A stretch of DNA of 64,000 bases, taken from assembly GCA_903844645.1 (NCBI GenBank), contig CAIMUP010000107.1, forward strand, positions 1 to 64,000, given 5' to 3'. Under the pieces are notes generated by a model. It made no database searches. It was not told the origin of the DNA and saw only the letters and a program-made list of their open reading frames with translations. Shown here in pieces: positions 59,962 to 64,000 of the stretch (its first letter is position 1; the number at the start of each line of letters is the position of its first letter). The position numbers and the translations under genes were made by a program. This stretch comes from an uncultured Bacteroidota bacterium (GTDB lineage Bacteria; Bacteroidota; Bacteroidia; AKYH767-A; JABDAW01).

Positions 59962-61848
59962 ATGTTAAAACTTCAAGTCAATATTCTCCAGCTCATTCGC
60001 AGGATGTCGCTTTTGTTGTTGTTGTATTCTTTATTGAGGTTTATATTCTTTATTTCTAATTTATCATACTTCTATCAACTGGGCTTTAAGAATCTTAGTA
60101 TTGCTTTTTTTGGTGGGCTGCGATTTGATATTTCGGCTATTTCTTTTACGAATGCTTTATTTATCCTTCTGCACCTGATTCCCTTTAAGGGCTTTGCTTC
60201 TCGTAGCTATCAGTTGGTGTTGAAGACTTTATTTCTGTTGGTCAATATTCCTGTTATCATCTTGAATTGTTCTGATATTGTTTATTATAAATTTACTTTG
60301 AAGCGTGGTACTATGGATGCCTTTGATATGGCGGAGATGAGTGATGATTTCAAGAATGTATTGCCACAATTCATTAGAGATTATTGGTATGTTGCAATAA
60401 TTATTTTCATACTTATTTTCTTGATGATTAAATTGTACAATCGTACTTCTAATACCTTTAATACTGCTTCCAAAAAGGTGAATCTTATTGTCGTAATTAT
60501 TATTAGCATATTCACTGTTATTGGTGCACGGGGCGGGTTACAGCTTCGTCCTTTGAGTATCTTTCATGCTGCTGAATATGGTTCTCCGCAAACTGCTCCC
60601 TTGGTCTTGAATACTACTTTTACTATGATTAAAACCATTGGGAAAACGAAACTGTCTTCAGAGAAATACTTTGATGATAAAACCCTATCTGACGTTTTTA
60701 ATCCTATTCATCAACTTACCAATCACGAACCTTTCAAGAAGATGAATGTAGTCATTATTATCATGGAAAGTTTCTCAAAAGAATATATCGGGGGGTTGAA
60801 TTCATTCTCAGGCTATACTCCTTTCCTCGATTCATTGATTTATGAGAGCTTGGTATTCAACAATGGCTTTGCTAATGGAAAGAAATCCATTGAAGGCATT
60901 CCTGCGGTGTTGGCGGGAATGCCCGTGATGATGAATGAACCTTTTATTACTTCGCAATACTCCGGAAATAAGATTACAGGCATTGCCGATATTCTTAAAC
61001 AAGAGGGTTATTCCACGTCATTCTTTCATGGAGGAAGCAATGGCACTATGGGCTTCGATGGCTTCACTAAATCTATCGGCTTTGATAATTATTACGGGAG
61101 AAAAGAATATAACAACGATGCGAACTATGATGGCAAATGGGGCATCTTCGATGAGCCTTTCTTTCAATACTTCGCGAAGGAATTAAATAAAACTAGCCCT
61201 CCCTTCATTAGTTGCATCTTTAGTCTTTCTTCGCATCATCCTTACACGATTCCAGAGAAGTATAAAGGCAAATTCATGAAGGGTACGTTGCCCATACATC
61301 AGAGTATTCGGTATGCTGATTATTCTTTGCAAAAGTTCTTCGAGGCTGCCGCCAAGATGCCTTGGTTTGACAACACTTTGTTTGTCATTACTGCCGATCA
61401 TACTTTTGAATCGGAGCATGCTGAATACCAGACACCCGTAGGCAAGTACCGGATTCCGATTATCTTTTATCAACATAATTCTTCCTTGCATTCGAGGAGT
61501 GATAACATCACACAACAGGTAGATATTATGCCTTCTATTTTAGATTATTTGCATTACCCGAAGCCCTTTTATTCCTTTGGTTCGAGTGTATTTAATCCTT
61601 TGGGGCAGCACGTTGCGGTTAACTGTTTGGAGGGCATTTATCAGATTATCACTCGGGATTATTCCTTGCAATTCGATGGCACTAAAAGTCTTTTCTTGTC
61701 CAATTATTCTGACGATGTTTTGATGCGGAACAATCTTCTCAACAAAGAATTAATTACAAAGGAAGCGTTGGAACAAAAACTGAAAGCTATTATACAGACT
61801 TACAACCAGGCGATGATACATAACAAATTTTCTCTTCCTAATCATTAA
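59962..61848 (+). CDS. LTA synthase-like membrane sulfatase/phosphotransferase
   Basis: VIIIMESFSKEYIGGLNSFSGYTPFLDSL...FANGKKSIEGIPAVLAGMP...FVITADHT. Confidence 0.92.
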   Translation: MLKLQVNILQLIRRMSLLLLLYSLLRFIFFISNLSYFYQLGFKNLSIAFFGGLRFDISAISFTNALFILLHLIPFKGFASRSYQLVLKTLFLLVNIPVIILNCSDIVYYKFTLKRGTMDAFDMAEMSDDFKNVLPQFIRDYWYVAIIIFILIFLMIKLYNRTSNTFNTASKKVNLIVVIIISIFTVIGARGGLQLRPLSIFHAAEYGSPQTAPLVLNTTFTMIKTIGKTKLSSEKYFDDKTLSDVFNPIHQLTNHEPFKKMNVVIIIMESFSKEYIGGLNSFSGYTPFLDSLIYESLVFNNGFANGKKSIEGIPAVLAGMPVMMNEPFITSQYSGNKITGIADILKQEGYSTSFFHGGSNGTMGFDGFTKSIGFDNYYGRKEYNNDANYDGKWGIFDEPFFQYFAKELNKTSPPFISCIFSLSSHHPYTIPEKYKGKFMKGTLPIHQSIRYADYSLQKFFEAAAKMPWFDNTLFVITADHTFESEHAEYQTPVGKYRIPIIFYQHNSSLHSRSDNITQQVDIMPSILDYLHYPKPFYSFGSSVFNPLGQHVAVNCLEGIYQIITRDYSLQFDGTKSLFLSNYSDDVLMRNNLLNKELITKEALEQKLKAIIQTYNQAMIHNKFSLPNH

Positions 61849-61860
61849 TATCTTTGCCGG

Positions 61861-62748
61861 ATGGAGAAGAAAAAAATACGGTTTATCATCAACCCGAAAT
61901 CGGGTGTGGGGAAGCATAAGAATATTGTAAAATACATCGAGCAATACTTGGATAAAACCCTCTTTCATTACGAGGTTGTGTTCACGGAGAAGCCCGGACA
62001 TGGGATCAGTTTATCCAGGCAGGCTGCGGAGATGGGATACTATGCGGTAGTGGCGGTCGGGGGTGATGGAAGCATCAATGAAGTGGCCAGCAGCCTGATC
62101 AATTCGGACACTGCCTTGGCGATTATTCCGACCGGTTCGGGGAATGGTTTCGCGAATCATTTTCATATTCCGCATGATATGAAGCAAGCGATTCAAGTGA
62201 TTAATACTGGCAAGATAAGTGTCGTGGATACGATGGTTGCCGATGAACAAACGGTGATCGGAATCTGCGGTGTGGGCTTCGATGCACACATAGCGCATGA
62301 GTTTGCGAGCTATGGTAAGCGGGGCTTTTCATCTTATATAAAGGTGGTGTTGCGTGAGTTTCCGAGGTATAAAAATTTGAAGTATAAGATGGAAGTAAAC
62401 GGCAAGATTGTGGAGCATCAAGCGATATTGATTACGTTTGCGAATGCCTCGCAGTTCGGGAACAATGCCGTGATCAATCCTCAAGCAAATGTGCAGGACG
62501 GGATGATGGAGATATGCATCATGAAGCCTTTCAACCTGCTGCAATTCCCGATGATGGTGTATTCTTTATTCCATAAAAAAATTGATAAGATGCCGTACAT
62601 GGAAGTCATTAAAACAGACCAGGTAACGCTGTTGAACAACATAAAAAAGATAGCGCATATTGATGGCGAACCGGTGTTCATCGAAGAGCAGACGGTGTTC
62701 AAGATAATACCAAAATCGTTGCGGGTGATTATCCCGAATGAATCGTAA
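61861..62748 (+). CDS. diacylglycerol kinase-family lipid kinase
   Basis: IRFIINPKSGVGKHKN...VVAVGGDGSINEVASSLI...IIPTGSGNGFANHF. Confidence 0.95.
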   Translation: MEKKKIRFIINPKSGVGKHKNIVKYIEQYLDKTLFHYEVVFTEKPGHGISLSRQAAEMGYYAVVAVGGDGSINEVASSLINSDTALAIIPTGSGNGFANHFHIPHDMKQAIQVINTGKISVVDTMVADEQTVIGICGVGFDAHIAHEFASYGKRGFSSYIKVVLREFPRYKNLKYKMEVNGKIVEHQAILITFANASQFGNNAVINPQANVQDGMMEICIMKPFNLLQFPMMVYSLFHKKIDKMPYMEVIKTDQVTLLNNIKKIAHIDGEPVFIEEQTVFKIIPKSLRVIIPNES

Positions 62749-62777
62749 TTTTACCTTTCATTAAACTAAAATATAAG

Positions 62778-63287
62778 ATGATTAATTCAGGAAAAAAAGT
62801 GTTTATCCGTAAAGATAAATCGGTGTTGGATGAGATAGATATTATTCCGAGCAAGGGCTCTAAAACCACTGCTGGAGTAAGCATCAAGGAAGTGATTCTT
62901 CGCGATGTAGAGCTGGTGGAAGCCAGCGAAGGAAAGTTTCGTATCGAGTACAGCATCATCGCAATAGAGGATAATATTATCATGCCTTTGCGAAATAAAT
63001 CCATTGCTATGGAGGGGCTAAAAGTGGTAATGGTGAACCCTTGGGGATTGTCTCCGAAGGAATTGTTTTGCGCTTGTCTGATGGCGAGAAATGGGATGAC
63101 GATGCTTGCGATAGAATCGGCTACCGGCATTTCCGAGAATGAGGTTCGGGGGGCTATCCGAAGGAGTTACGAGAAGAGCGAGCTGCATAAAAATACCATC
63201 TTCAACCCTGCCTTTATTTTGTTATATGCCGACTATGTGTTGCCCATCAGTTTGATATGGATTTATCCTGTGAAGAAGGGGAAGTGA
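62778..63287 (+). CDS. hypothetical protein
   Basis: Complete ORF, no family recognised. Confidence 0.65.
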   Translation: MINSGKKVFIRKDKSVLDEIDIIPSKGSKTTAGVSIKEVILRDVELVEASEGKFRIEYSIIAIEDNIIMPLRNKSIAMEGLKVVMVNPWGLSPKELFCACLMARNGMTMLAIESATGISENEVRGAIRRSYEKSELHKNTIFNPAFILLYADYVLPISLIWIYPVKKGK

Positions 63288-63465
63288 ATCCCGTAGGGAT
63301 GGCATCTTAATAGCGATTCATTCGCTGCACTAAACTCGGAATCCGGTAGGGATGACCTCGTGTTAAAAACATTTTTATTCGTCAATGCCATCCCTACGGG
63401 ATTCATGTAATGTAGGTCAGTTATTTTTCTATTATGATGCCATCCCTTCGGGATTCATGAAACCG
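63284..63465. repeat. cluster of four 'gaatcccgtagggatggcat' elements, two direct and two inverted
   Basis: gaatcccgtagggatggcat, gaatccggtagggatgacc, then atgccatccctacgggattcatg, atgccatcccttcgggattcatg. Confidence 0.85.
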
Positions 63466-63752
63466 ATTTTATTATCTGTAATTTTATTATTAATCCCTTT
63501 CCCTCCAAAAATTTCCCCTCCATCCCTCCAAACATTTTTCATTAAATATTAAAAATAGACACTTTCGGGTTTTGCGGAGGATTCTATTCTGTGTTAATTT
63601 GCCGAATCAAACAGAAGTAAATGAATCTCGCATTAAATACAAAGCTAATAAATCGCAAAGCGGCAAACCACTCCTATAGTATAGAGAGTAATGCCCCGAA
63701 CCGTTCATTCCCTGTGAAATTCATGGATGACAACGGGAAATACCATTCACTA

Positions 63753-64000
63753 CACTTCAAACATGTGAAGTGCAATGATCAGTACTGTTTGCCTTACTTC
63801 GCAAATGTGAATAGCAATGATCAGTACTGTTTGCCTCACTTCACAAATGTGAATAGCAATGATCAGTACTGTTTGCCTCACTTCACAAATGTGAATAGCA
63901 ATGATCAGTACTGTTTGCCTCACTTCACATGTGCGAATAGCAATGATCAGTACTGTTTGCCTCACTTCACATGTGTGAATAGCATTGAACAGTGTTTTAA
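63753..64000. repeat. 42-bp (2 x 21) tandem array M with two alternating palindromes
   Basis: gcaatgatcagtactg at 63772, 63814, 63856, 63898, 63940; runs to the window edge. Confidence 0.97.

Noticed and set aside
1-64000. rRNA or tRNA genes
   Set aside because: None recognised in the intergenic sequence by eye; a tRNAscan or Infernal run would be needed to exclude them.

Overview
This is a 64 kb chromosomal window from a Bacteroidota (Bacteroidetes) genome. Supporting evidence: T9SS sorting domains, PorP/SprF, a GldJ/GldK-like SUMF1 lipoprotein, and TAnnTTTG promoters. It carries about 45 supportable genes: pnp, rpsO, der, maf, mazG, cinA, holA, arfB-like, an M1 peptidase, an M23 peptidase, a UbiA prenyltransferase, an SLC13 permease, an LTA-synthase-like sulfatase, large T9SS surface proteins, an MNT/HEPN toxin-antitoxin pair, and a probable AAA-ATPase + TOPRIM-like nuclease + J-domain + TPR operon. 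I saw no rRNA, tRNA, CRISPR array or intact transposase. The most striking signal is non-coding. At least 14 intergenic loci carry tandem arrays whose sequences are mostly unrelated between loci but whose period is the same: 21 bp, or 42 = 2 x 21. One array mixes 21 and 22. In about half of the arrays each unit contains a dyad (inverted repeat). Dyad centres stay in exact 21-bp register even where the unit sequence switches or where two different palindromes alternate. Six of nine divergent intergenic regions in the window carry such an array. I could not match this to a described repeat class, and I present it as the candidate undescribed system. All family assignments come from reading motifs; no database search was run.
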